Below, piece by piece: positions 53,284 to 62,378 of a stretch of DNA of 64,000 nt. The DNA is taken from NCBI GenBank assembly GCA_031291755.1, contig JARLIK010000002.1, positions 1-64,000 of the forward strand, given 5' to 3'. The notes under the pieces were generated by a model. It had not been told where the DNA came from. It was given only the letters and a program-made list of their open reading frames with translations, and did not search any database. Position 1 is the first letter of the stretch. Every line of letters starts with the position of its first letter. The translations under genes were made by a program, and so were the position numbers. The DNA comes from Acidocella sp. (GTDB taxonomy: Bacteria; Pseudomonadota; Alphaproteobacteria; Acetobacterales; Acetobacteraceae).

Positions 53284-54126
53284 ATGGCGACCATCACCGC
53301 GGCGACCAAGCCTACCGTCATCGTGCTTGGCAACGAGAAGGGTGGCTCGGGTAAATCCACGACCGCCATCCATATTATTGTCGGGTTGCTGCGGGAGGGC
53401 TATCGGGTCGGCGCCATGGATCTCGACGCCAGGCAAGGCACGCTGGCCGGCACCTTGGCAGGGCGTAAACATTTCATTGCGAGCAAGGGAACGCCACTGC
53501 CGATGCCGCGATTCTGCCCGGTGCACCGCAGCGTGGCTGATAACCGGCTGGAAGCCGAGGCCGAGGAGCGCAGCCGGTTTGATGAAGCGTTCACCGGGCT
53601 GGCCGCCGATTGCGAGATCATTGTGATTGATTGCCCGGGGGCTGATACCTACCTGTCGCGCTATGGCCATTCCCATGCCGATACGTTGATTACCCCGATC
53701 AACGACAGCTTTGTCGATTTTTCAATGTTGGCGAAGGTGGATCCGGAAAACCACGATATTGTGAATCCCAGCATCTATTCCGAGATGGTGTGGGAGGCCC
53801 GCAAGAATCGCTTCAGCATGGACCGCGGCAGGATCGACTGGATTGTGATGCGCAACCGGCTAGCGAGTTCGGAGGCGCGCAATAAGCGCGATGTGGGCGA
53901 AACCTTGGAATTACTGGCCAAGCGAATTGGGTTCCGTACCTTGAAGGGTTTTGGCGAGCGGGTGATTTTCCGGGAGTTATATCTGCAAGGGCTGACCTTG
54001 ATGGATGTGCGCGAGGCCAATATCGGTATTGCCATGGGGCTTTCGCATGTGGCGGCCCGTACCGAGGTGCGCGCGTTGCTGGCGGCAATCAAGAAGCCGG
54101 AACCGCGCCTCGAACTGGTGGCCTGA
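53284..54126 (+). CDS. mipZ: Division-plane positioning ATPase MipZ
   Basis: PTVIVLGNEKGGSGKSTTAIHIIVGLLREGYRVGAMDLDARQGTLAG; VIDCPGADTYLSRYGHSHADTLITPINDSFVDFSMLAKVD. Confidence 0.94.
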   Translation: MATITAATKPTVIVLGNEKGGSGKSTTAIHIIVGLLREGYRVGAMDLDARQGTLAGTLAGRKHFIASKGTPLPMPRFCPVHRSVADNRLEAEAEERSRFDEAFTGLAADCEIIVIDCPGADTYLSRYGHSHADTLITPINDSFVDFSMLAKVDPENHDIVNPSIYSEMVWEARKNRFSMDRGRIDWIVMRNRLASSEARNKRDVGETLELLAKRIGFRTLKGFGERVIFRELYLQGLTLMDVREANIGIAMGLSHVAARTEVRALLAAIKKPEPRLELVA

Positions 54127-54230
54127 ACGCCCGGTTATTTTTGTCCACCTGGCCTTGTTGATGGGTAGTTTAAATTTTCGAATGCCGGTGGTATCGTAAT
54201 TGTCACATAAGAACGCCTTGGGGGGAAAAC

Positions 54231-54416
54231 ATGATCAGATGGTTGCTTGCTGCCGTTTTTGTATTGGCATTGGCGGTACCGTTTTTTAATCAGGCTGAGC
54301 CCAGCCTGTGGGGCTTTCCGTTTTTCTACTGGTATCAGATGATCATCGTACCGGTCTGCGCATTGCTGACTTACGTCGTGTTTGTCGTCGAAGACAACAA
54401 AGGAGACGGCAAATGA
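54231..54416 (+). CDS. Small DUF3311-like membrane protein
   Basis: 61 aa, two TM segments (FFNQAEPSLWGFPFFYWYQM), translationally linked to a downstream symporter. Confidence 0.8.
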   Translation: MIRWLLAAVFVLALAVPFFNQAEPSLWGFPFFYWYQMIIVPVCALLTYVVFVVEDNKGDGK

Positions 54417-55933
54417 CCTACCCAGTCGCCACGATTATCTTCCTGGCGTTGATCGGCTTCGTGATTTTGCTTGGCTTCAGCGCGGCGCGCTGGAAAGCCG
54501 GGGATATGAATCATATCGAGGAATGGGGTCTGGGTGGACGCCGCTTTGGTACCCTGATTTCCTGGTTCCTGATCGGCGGTGATATTTATACCGCCTATAC
54601 CTTCATTGCGATTCCGGCCTTGATGTTCGGGGCGGGCGCCATTGGGTTTTTTGCGCTGCCTTACACAATCGTTTGCTATCCGATTCTGTATATCGTGTTT
54701 CCGAAATTATGGAGGGTGGCGCATAAATACGGCTATATCACCGGGCCGGAATTTGTGCGTGGCCGCTATGGCAACAAATATCTTGGGCTGGCCATTGGCA
54801 TTACCGGCATTTTTGCCACCATGCCTTATATCGCGCTGCAGCTCATCGGGATGCAGACGGTTATCGGCGCTTTGGGGATGCCTGGCCATCTTCCATTGAT
54901 TATTGCGTTCGGCGTGCTGGCCGCATTCACCTACACCTCTGGTCTGCGGGCACCGGCGATGATCGCGATTGTTAAAGATCTGCTCATCTACGTTACGGTG
55001 ATTGCTGCGATCATTGTGATTCCTCATGAACTTGGTGGTTTTGGCGCGATTTTTGCCAAAATTCCGCCGGCCAAACTGCTGCTGGCCACGCCGCCCGCCG
55101 GCAGCACCGGGCTTTACACCGGCTATGCCACCTTGGCGCTGGGCTCGGCGATGGCGCTGTTTTTATACCCGCACAGCACCACGGCCATCCTCAGCGCGTC
55201 CGGCCCGCGGGTGATCCGCCGCAATGCGGTGTTTCTGCCGGCCTATTCGTTCCTGCTGGGGCTTCTTGCCCTGATGGGTTTCATGGCGGTGGCCTCCGGG
55301 GTGAGCAGCATGCCGCAATTTGCCGCCGGGTTTAAGCAATATGGCCCGAGCTTCGCGGTTCCGGCCTTGGTGCTGAATTCGTTTCCGGCCTGGTTTGCCG
55401 GGGTGGCGTTTGCCGCGATTGCGATTGGCGCTTTGGTGCCGGCAGCCATCATGGCAATTGCCTCAGCGAATATTTTCACCCGCGATATTTACACCCAATT
55501 CGGAACCTCCAGCCGCCCGCACACTGATACGCGGGTGGCAAAACTGTTTTCGATTTTCATGGTGGTCGGGGCGCTGGTGTTTATCATGGTGATTCCGAAT
55601 ACCTATGCGGTGCAACTGCAGTTGCTGGGCGGCATGTGGATTATTCAGACATTCCCGGCGATTGTGTTTTCGCTATTCACACGGTTCTTCAACGGCTGGG
55701 CGCTGCTGGTGGGATGGGCGATTGGGATCGTCAGCGCCACCTGGCTGGTAGCGCTCAATCATTTTGCGGGCGCGATCTGGGCGTTTCATGTGTTTGGCAT
55801 CACCGTGCCGAGCTATATTGCCTTGGCAACCGTTTTGGTGAACTCAGGCGTGGCGGCAGTGCTGAGCCTGCCGTTGAATGCCATGGCGTCTGATCGTGCG
55901 GGGGATGAAACTTTAGCCGCAGATTATAACTGA
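54413..55933 (+). CDS. Sodium:solute symporter family protein
   Basis: EEWGLGGRRFGTLISWFLIGGDIYTAYTFIAIPALMFGAGAIGFFALPYT; multi-TM SSS fold. Confidence 0.9.
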   Translation: MTYPVATIIFLALIGFVILLGFSAARWKAGDMNHIEEWGLGGRRFGTLISWFLIGGDIYTAYTFIAIPALMFGAGAIGFFALPYTIVCYPILYIVFPKLWRVAHKYGYITGPEFVRGRYGNKYLGLAIGITGIFATMPYIALQLIGMQTVIGALGMPGHLPLIIAFGVLAAFTYTSGLRAPAMIAIVKDLLIYVTVIAAIIVIPHELGGFGAIFAKIPPAKLLLATPPAGSTGLYTGYATLALGSAMALFLYPHSTTAILSASGPRVIRRNAVFLPAYSFLLGLLALMGFMAVASGVSSMPQFAAGFKQYGPSFAVPALVLNSFPAWFAGVAFAAIAIGALVPAAIMAIASANIFTRDIYTQFGTSSRPHTDTRVAKLFSIFMVVGALVFIMVIPNTYAVQLQLLGGMWIIQTFPAIVFSLFTRFFNGWALLVGWAIGIVSATWLVALNHFAGAIWAFHVFGITVPSYIALATVLVNSGVAAVLSLPLNAMASDRAGDETLAADYN

Positions 55934-55986
55934 CAGCAGTGGACCGTAGCAGGAGTAAAAAACCTGCTGCGGCCGGGGCTTTTCGC

Positions 55987-56868
55987 TTAGGCTAGAACTC
56001 GCCCTGCCACAGCCTGCAACTTTGCCAAAGCTGCTGGGTCGCGGGCTTCCGGTGCAGTAATCAGCGCGTATTCCAGCGCACGGTCGCAGCCGGCTGGGCA
56101 AAGCCCGCGTTCGGCACTGATTTTCGGCAGCACGGCTTTGACCAGGCTGCGCGCCTTGTCGGCATTGCCGAGCAAAACCTTAATCACCGCGTCCACGGTT
56201 ACGGCGTCATGGTCCTCATGCCAGCAATCGAAATCGGTCACCATCGCCACGGTTGCGTAACAAATCTCGGCTTCGCGGGCCAGCTTGGCTTCCGGCATAT
56301 TGGTCATGCCGATGACCGAGCAGCCCCAGGAGCGGTACAGATTGCTCTCCGCCAGCGTGGAGAATTGCGGGCCTTCCATCACCAGATACGTTCCGCCACG
56401 CGTGACCGGCAGACCAAGCTCACGGGCGGAGGCTTCCAGCGCGTCGCCCAGGCGCGGGCAAACCGGATGGGCCATCGAGACATGGGCGACGCAGCCCGAG
56501 CCGAAGAAGGTTTTGGCGCGGGCGAAGCTGCGGTCGATGAACTGGTCAACGATCACGAAATGTCCCGGCGGCAATTCGGCCTTCAGTGAACCAACCGCCG
56601 AGAGCGAGAGAATATCGGTGACGCCGACCCGCTTCAGGGCGTCAATATTGGCGCGATAATTCAACTCGGACGGGGACATGCGATGGCCGCGCCCATGGCG
56701 AGGCAGAAACACCACTTTGGTGCCTTCAAACTGCCCGATCAGCAGTTCATCGGAAGGCTCACCCCAGGGTGACTCCACCTTTTCCCAATGCTTATCGGTT
56801 AGCCCCTCGATATCATAGAGACCTGAACCGCCGATGATGCCGATGACCGGCGTAATGACTTCAGACAT
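55987..56868 (-). CDS. mtnP: S-methyl-5'-thioadenosine phosphorylase
   Basis: VIGIIGGSGLYDIEGL; FLPRHGRGHRMSPSELNYRANIDALK; MEGPQFSTLAESNLYRSWGCSVIGMTNMPEAKLAREAEICYAT. Confidence 0.95.
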   Translation of the reverse strand: MSEVITPVIGIIGGSGLYDIEGLTDKHWEKVESPWGEPSDELLIGQFEGTKVVFLPRHGRGHRMSPSELNYRANIDALKRVGVTDILSLSAVGSLKAELPPGHFVIVDQFIDRSFARAKTFFGSGCVAHVSMAHPVCPRLGDALEASARELGLPVTRGGTYLVMEGPQFSTLAESNLYRSWGCSVIGMTNMPEAKLAREAEICYATVAMVTDFDCWHEDHDAVTVDAVIKVLLGNADKARSLVKAVLPKISAERGLCPAGCDRALEYALITAPEARDPAALAKLQAVAGRVLA

Positions 56869-56874
56869 CCGGCT

Positions 56875-57597
56875 TTAAGCCACGTCTCGCCAGATTTTGC
56901 GTTTGGTAGCAATCGCCAGCAAGGTGAGGAAAATCAGGAAGATCACCGCCCGCAGGCCAATTTGCTTGCGCGCATCGAGATTGGGGTCAGAGGCCCAGGT
57001 GAGGAAGGCCGCAACGTCGGAAGCTTCCTGGGCGGTGGTCGCCTTGGTGCCGTCGGCATAGGTGACAGCATTATCCGTCAACGGTGCCGGCATCGCGATC
57101 TGGTTACCGGGGTAGGCGGCATTATAATAATGCTTCGCCATCAGGGTCACATCGGCCGGAGGGGCCTGATAGCCGGTAAGCAGATTATAGATATATTCGG
57201 TGCCCTTCGGCCGGGCGGCAACAATGTTCGAGAGATCGGGCGGAACAGCCCCGCCAAACGCAGCGGCGGCCTGGGATTTTGGCAGAGCGCTGATGAGACG
57301 GTCATCTAATGTGGCTGGCCGGTTGTCCAGCTTGATGCTGGCAGTGATGTCGGCCACCTGTTCGGTGGTCAGGCCAAGGGCGGTCAGGTCACGGTAATGC
57401 AGCGCGTTGGCTGAATGGCAACTTGCGCAGGCGGTTTGATAAACCAGGAAACCGCGTTGCAGGGCAGCTTGGTCGTACGACCCAAAGGTTCCTTGTGATT
57501 GCCAATGCAGCGGGCTGAGTGTGTCCTCGGCGTAAGCAGCGGAGCCAAAGGCGAGGAAAGCCGCCAGCAGGGCGGCAGCGGAGATGCCAAGTTTCAT
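56875..57597 (-). CDS. petC: Cytochrome c1 of a bc1-type complex
   Basis: VYQTACASCHSANALHYRDLTALGL; PPDLSNI; GNQIAMPAPLTDNAVTYADGTKATTAQEASDVAAFLTWASDPNLDARKQIG; C-terminal TM anchor. Confidence 0.93.
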   Translation of the reverse strand: MKLGISAAALLAAFLAFGSAAYAEDTLSPLHWQSQGTFGSYDQAALQRGFLVYQTACASCHSANALHYRDLTALGLTTEQVADITASIKLDNRPATLDDRLISALPKSQAAAAFGGAVPPDLSNIVAARPKGTEYIYNLLTGYQAPPADVTLMAKHYYNAAYPGNQIAMPAPLTDNAVTYADGTKATTAQEASDVAAFLTWASDPNLDARKQIGLRAVIFLIFLTLLAIATKRKIWRDVA

Positions 57598-58718
57598 TAT
57601 TTTGACTCCCGCGCGGTGACGAGTGGGGTGAGCACCAGAAAATGCAGAAAATACCAGCCGATGAAAATGATCATCAGGATCGCGTTAATCGTCGAGGGAC
57701 CGGCGGCGGCGGTCATGCCGAGCGCAATCACATCGAGTCCGAGGATCACCACCAGTAGCTTGTAGAGAAAACCAGGCTCTGAACGAGGGTCTGAGCGGTC
57801 CAGCCAAGGCATCGCGAACAGTACCGCAAAGGCAGCGAAGAAGGCCACGATACCCCCTTCGGTTCCTGGCAGAGCATGTGTCACGGCGGCCGCGGGCAGA
57901 AGGTACCAGGGCGGCGTCATCACGGCGGGCACCAGCAGCGGGTTGGCGGGTGCCGCGTTCAGCGGGTTTTCACCCAGATGCGGGGCAAAGAATACCAGCA
58001 CCGCAAACAGCAGCACATAAACCGACACCGCCACGAAATGATGGCTGGTGTAGTAGGGGTGCAAGGGTACGGTCTTTTTGGCAACCGGGGCGACGGCCTG
58101 CTTGGCATAATAATGTAAAACCAGCACGCCAAGAGCTATGAATGTCAGCAGCCCATGCATCATGGCCACGTGCCCGAGCGTGCCGTGGCCAGCCGGACCG
58201 CCCAAGACCCAGTTGGAAATATTACCAGGGAAGCTGGAAAGCCCAGCACCGGCCAGTGTCACGTCATGCAGGCTCCAGTGACTGACCGCGCCATCCTGCA
58301 TCGCATAGCCAAGGTAACCGACCAGCATCATCAGCAGCAGAAATGCCAGCTTGAGCCCCCATACCAATTCGCCGGGCAGCCGGTAGGCCCCGGTGATCAG
58401 GGCGTGGAAAATCGCCAGATATACGGCGGCGAACAGCATGGTGGTGCCGGTGGCGTGGAAGGAGCGGATCAGCCAGCCGTCATTGACGTTGCGCATGATG
58501 AACTGGATGGAATTATACGCGCCGTGGTCTGACGCCACATAATAGGCCGACAGCACCGCGCCGGAGAGCATCAGAAAGATCAGCGTTCCGGTGATCAGCG
58601 TGCCAAGGGCCGACAGATAAGGCCGGTTGGCGGGCAACGGCTTGTCACACACTTGAGCGCGAAAACAGGCGGCGAGGGGAAGCCGGGAGTCCAGCCAGGA
58701 TTTGGTTTGGTCTGACAT
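57597..58718 (-). CDS. petB: Cytochrome b of a bc1-type complex, divergent at key motifs
   Basis: FIMRNVNDGWLIRSFHATGTTMLFAAVYLAIFHAL; MMHGLLTFIALGVLVLHYYAK; PPWYLLP at the PEWY position. Confidence 0.87.
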   Translation of the reverse strand: MSDQTKSWLDSRLPLAACFRAQVCDKPLPANRPYLSALGTLITGTLIFLMLSGAVLSAYYVASDHGAYNSIQFIMRNVNDGWLIRSFHATGTTMLFAAVYLAIFHALITGAYRLPGELVWGLKLAFLLLMMLVGYLGYAMQDGAVSHWSLHDVTLAGAGLSSFPGNISNWVLGGPAGHGTLGHVAMMHGLLTFIALGVLVLHYYAKQAVAPVAKKTVPLHPYYTSHHFVAVSVYVLLFAVLVFFAPHLGENPLNAAPANPLLVPAVMTPPWYLLPAAAVTHALPGTEGGIVAFFAAFAVLFAMPWLDRSDPRSEPGFLYKLLVVILGLDVIALGMTAAAGPSTINAILMIIFIGWYFLHFLVLTPLVTARESK

Positions 58719-58733
58719 ATGAGGGGTTCCTGC

Positions 58734-59294
58734 TTAACCGAGCTGAATTTGCGTAGCGTTGAGGAAGGTAAAGCGTGGAATCGCGAGATTTTTCGGGGCC
58801 GGGCCGCTGCGCACGCGCCCTAGCGGGTCGTAGATGCTGCCGTCGCACGGGCAGGTCCAGCCGTCGAGCGGGCCGCGCGGATCGGTAGGGCTGTTGCCCA
58901 GAAGTTCACATGAGATACCGGTATTCAGCCCGACAACGACCACAAAACTCTCGTAGCCGGGCTTAACACGGTCGGTATAATCGGCCGGGTCGGGTAAGGA
59001 AGATGGCACAACGGCCTGATTATCGGCAATCTGCTGCGGGGTCAGCTTGCGGATATAGATTGGCTGGCCGAGCCACATGACTCGCAATCCGGTGTTAGGC
59101 GCAATGCCGCCTACCTCAATAATGGGATTCGATACTGCAAGCTCGGCAGTGGTTGGGTTCAGCGCGTCGATAAACGGCCAAGCCGTCGCTCCCAGCGCCA
59201 CGGCACCTGCCGAAACCGTCAGGATCTTCAGAAAATCGCGCTTAGCTGGGGCTTCCACCCCGTCCTCAACCGCATGTGCCGCTGCATTTGCCAT
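58734..59294 (-). CDS. petA: Rieske-type subunit of a bc1-type complex with degenerate cluster-binding motifs
   Basis: [31 protein letters not shown] (Tat/TM anchor); [13 protein letters not shown]...[29 protein letters not shown]. Confidence 0.87.
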   Translation of the reverse strand: MANAAAHAVEDGVEAPAKRDFLKILTVSAGAVALGATAWPFIDALNPTTAELAVSNPIIEVGGIAPNTGLRVMWLGQPIYIRKLTPQQIADNQAVVPSSLPDPADYTDRVKPGYESFVVVVGLNTGISCELLGNSPTDPRGPLDGWTCPCDGSIYDPLGRVRSGPAPKNLAIPRFTFLNATQIQLG

Positions 59295-59414
59295 ATTTTG
59301 TCCTACCCTGCCAGCTCATGGCACGCCCGAGGGCGCTCCCACATAACGCATGACTGGAACGCCGGAAAAATTCAAGAGTGGATGGCGCGGCGTTTCGAGG
59401 TTAAGGATCGGAAC

Positions 59415-60278
59415 ATGCAAGAAATTACTGAAACCCCTCCCCACGAATCTCTGAAACCTGATGCTTCGGCTTGGTTCGCTGCATTGCGCGACAGGATTTG
59501 TGCCGCCTTTGAAGCGATTGAGGATGAGGCCGGGCCGAATCCCGGCCGGTTTGTTCGCACTCCCTGGGAGCGCCCGGAGGGCGGTGGCGGCGTGATGAGC
59601 GTGATGCGCGGCCAGGTGTTTGAGAAGGTCGGGGTGAATGTCTCGACCGTGGCGGGTAAATTTTCGCCTGATTTTGCCAAGCAGATGCGCGGCGCGACGG
59701 AAGATGGCCAGTTCTGGGCCTCGGGCATCAGTCTGGTCGCGCATTTGCGCAGCCCGCGGGTGCCGGCGGTGCATATGAACACCAGGATGATCGTGACCGG
59801 CAAAGGCTGGTTCGGTGGCGGTGGGGACTTAACCCCGCTGCAACCGGGGACACCGCAGGCGGCTGAGGATACGGCGTTTTTCCATGCCGCGTATCGGGCC
59901 GCCTGTGATAAAAATGACCCCACCTATTATGAAAAATTTAAAAAATGGTGCGACGAATATTTTTTTCTGCCGCACCGCAATGAGCCGCGCGGCGCCGGCG
60001 GAATTTTTTACGATTATCTGGATACCGGCGATGTGGCGGCGGATTTTGCCTTCACCCGCGATGTCGGTGAGGCATTTTTAGCCGCTTACCCGGCCATTGT
60101 GCGGCGCCGTATGGGGGAAGCATGGTCGCCCGAGGAACGCGAGGCGCAACTCATTCGCCGTGGCCGTTATGTCGAATTCAACCTGCTGTACGATCGTGGC
60201 ACGACCTTTGGCCTCAAAACCGGCGGCAACACCGAGGCGATCCTGATGTCGCTGCCGCCGGAAGTGAAGTGGCCCTAA
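59415..60278 (+). CDS. hemF: Oxygen-dependent coproporphyrinogen III oxidase
   Basis: [76 protein letters not shown]. Confidence 0.97.
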   Translation: MQEITETPPHESLKPDASAWFAALRDRICAAFEAIEDEAGPNPGRFVRTPWERPEGGGGVMSVMRGQVFEKVGVNVSTVAGKFSPDFAKQMRGATEDGQFWASGISLVAHLRSPRVPAVHMNTRMIVTGKGWFGGGGDLTPLQPGTPQAAEDTAFFHAAYRAACDKNDPTYYEKFKKWCDEYFFLPHRNEPRGAGGIFYDYLDTGDVAADFAFTRDVGEAFLAAYPAIVRRRMGEAWSPEEREAQLIRRGRYVEFNLLYDRGTTFGLKTGGNTEAILMSLPPEVKWP

Positions 60279-60281
60279 AAT

Positions 60282-60572
60282 TTATGGCCGGAAACCGAAG
60301 GTGATGACCGGCGGCGCGTAATAAACCGGGGGCGGCGCGTAATACATCGGTGGTGGCGGCGCGTAATATACTGGTGGGGGCGGGTAGTAACCATCATCGT
60401 CGTCATACCACCTGCCGCGATCCCAGTGGCCGTGGTGGCGATCGTGGTCGCCGTAGCCGCCATGGTAATAGCCGCCGTGGCCATAATCATCACCGTCAGC
60501 CTTGGCGGCGTGGCTGCCGATCAGGCCGAGGCCGATAATACCTGCAACAAGAAGTGTTTTTGTCATCTTCAT
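60282..60572 (-). CDS. Small secreted low-complexity His/Gly/Tyr/Pro-rich protein
   Basis: Signal peptide MKMTKTLLVAGIIGLGLIGSHAAKA then DDYGHGGYYHGGYGDHDRHHGHWD and YYAPPP repeats. Confidence 0.6.
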   Translation of the reverse strand: MKMTKTLLVAGIIGLGLIGSHAAKADGDDYGHGGYYHGGYGDHDRHHGHWDRGRWYDDDDGYYPPPPVYYAPPPPMYYAPPPVYYAPPVITFGFRP

Positions 60573-60782
60573 CTTACCGAGCCTCCAAAGCTCATGCTGG
60601 TAAGATGGCGTCGAAGCAAGGCGAGCGCAGGACGATAAAATGGTAAAACCGTGGCATGCGGCGATTTTTTGTAATGGCTCATGGAAATCATTGATATATC
60701 GCTGTAAATTGCTTGCGAAACCCAGGCCGCTTGCTACAGACTCCCGGTGCCCTTGTTTATGGCCTGAGGTTTAGGATTAAAT

Positions 60783-61115
60783 TTGCTCAAGACGCTCAAA
60801 TCGCGGCTGCAGGCGCTTTTGCCGCCAGCCATTTTTCTGGCCATCACCTGGTATTTTGGCTGGAACGCGTTGCATGGTTCACGCGGGATGGAAGCCCAGG
60901 CCGTGCAGCAGGCGGCGCTCAACAAGGCCAATGCCGCTTTTCAGTCCACCGACGCATCGCTCAGCCAATGGGAAACCCAGGTCGCCGATCTCAGTGATAA
61001 ATCAATCGTACGTGATGAGTTGGAGGAGCAGGCGCGCCAGGAACTTTATCTGGCGTCACCGTCTGACATTGTGGTGCAGCTTCCACCCGTGACAACACCG
61101 GTGACACAAAAGTAA
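60783..61115 (+). CDS. FtsB/DivIC septum formation initiator family protein
   Basis: Short N-terminal TM (LPPAIFLAITWYFGWNALHG), coiled coil, DELEEQARQELYLASPSDIVV; located upstream of pdhA. Confidence 0.8.
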   Translation: MLKTLKSRLQALLPPAIFLAITWYFGWNALHGSRGMEAQAVQQAALNKANAAFQSTDASLSQWETQVADLSDKSIVRDELEEQARQELYLASPSDIVVQLPPVTTPVTQK

Positions 61116-61227
61116 ACGCAAAAAATAAACAGGCGAATTTCGGCTTGACGGTGTAGATTGGTTGCGGCGGATGGTTTCGTTACGACATAATATTACTTAG
61201 TTAAATTTGCGATGTAAGGCAGTAAAC

Positions 61228-61254
61228 TCAATTAACCATAATATGGTTAATTGA
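61228..61254. promoter_or_regulatory. Perfect palindrome upstream of pdhA, candidate operator
   Basis: tcaattaaccat-aat-atggttaattga, 12-bp arms, about 106 bp before the pdhA ATG. Confidence 0.55.
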
Positions 61255-61359
61255 AATTGATGCAGTGCAGCAGGTTGTTTTCCTTAAGCTTTATATTGCG
61301 AAGGGTATGGAATACCGTCTAGCAAAGGCCAGAAAACTTCACCGAGAGGAAGATACCGC

Positions 61360-62376
61360 ATGGCTGTGACCCAGGATAAACCCACCAAAAGGACCAAAAA
61401 GCCAGAACCCGCCATGGGGAAGGATGAACTTCTCGACGCCTACAGGACCATGCTGCTGATCCGCCGCTTTGAGGAAAAAGCGGGGCAGTTGTACGGCATG
61501 GGTTTGATCGCCGGGTTCTGCCATTTATACATCGGCCAGGAAGCCGTGGTGGTGGGTATGAAACACGCCACCAGCGAGGGCGATGAGGTGATTACCTCGT
61601 ATCGCGACCATGGCCACATGTTGGCCTGCGACATGGACCCGAAAGGCGTGATGGCTGAGCTTACCGGGCGCTCGGGTGGTTATTCGCACGGCAAAGGCGG
61701 TTCGATGCATATGTTCAGCCGCGAGAAAAATTTCTTCGGCGGCCATGGCATTGTCGGGGCGCAGGTCTCGCTGGGCACTGGGCTCGGGTTTTCCAACTGG
61801 TATCGCGGCAACGACCGGGTGTCGCTGACCTATTTCGGCGACGGTGCGGCCAACCAGGGCCAGGTGTATGAGAGCTTCAATCTGGCCAATTTAATGAAAC
61901 TGCCGGTGATCTTCATTATCGAGAACAACCGTTATTCGATGGGCACCAGCGTGGAGCGTGCCACCGCCTCGCGTGATTTGTCCCTGAATGGTTCGCCGTG
62001 GGGCATGGCCAGCTTGTCGGTGGATGGTATGGATGTGATGGCGGTGAAAGCCGCCGGCGAGATTGCCGTAGCGCATTGCCGCGCCGGCCATGGGCCGTTT
62101 TTGCTGGAAATGAAAACCTACCGTTATCGCGGCCACTCGATGTCTGACCCCGCCAAGTACCGCACCCGTGAGGAAGTGCAGCGGATGCGCGCTGAGCATG
62201 ATTGCTTGGATGCGGCGAAGAAGATGCTGGAAGACCAGGGCGTGAGCGAGGCCGATTTGAAGAAACTCGATGACGACATCAAGGCCCGCGTGCAGGAGGC
62301 GGCAGATTTTGCCCAGACCTCGCCGGAGCCGGATGAGGCGGAAATTTGGACTGACGTTTTGGTGGAGGGCGTATAA
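61360..62376 (+). CDS. pdhA: Pyruvate dehydrogenase E1 component subunit alpha
   Basis: [70 protein letters not shown]. Confidence 0.96.
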   Translation: MAVTQDKPTKRTKKPEPAMGKDELLDAYRTMLLIRRFEEKAGQLYGMGLIAGFCHLYIGQEAVVVGMKHATSEGDEVITSYRDHGHMLACDMDPKGVMAELTGRSGGYSHGKGGSMHMFSREKNFFGGHGIVGAQVSLGTGLGFSNWYRGNDRVSLTYFGDGAANQGQVYESFNLANLMKLPVIFIIENNRYSMGTSVERATASRDLSLNGSPWGMASLSVDGMDVMAVKAAGEIAVAHCRAGHGPFLLEMKTYRYRGHSMSDPAKYRTREEVQRMRAEHDCLDAAKKMLEDQGVSEADLKKLDDDIKARVQEAADFAQTSPEPDEAEIWTDVLVEGV

Positions 62377-62378
62377 TT

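Noticed and set aside
55946-55970. Possible bidirectional terminator gtagcagg...cctgctgc between the symporter gene and mtnP
   Set aside because: Plausible, but the stem is only 8 bp with a mismatch; left out of the feature list.
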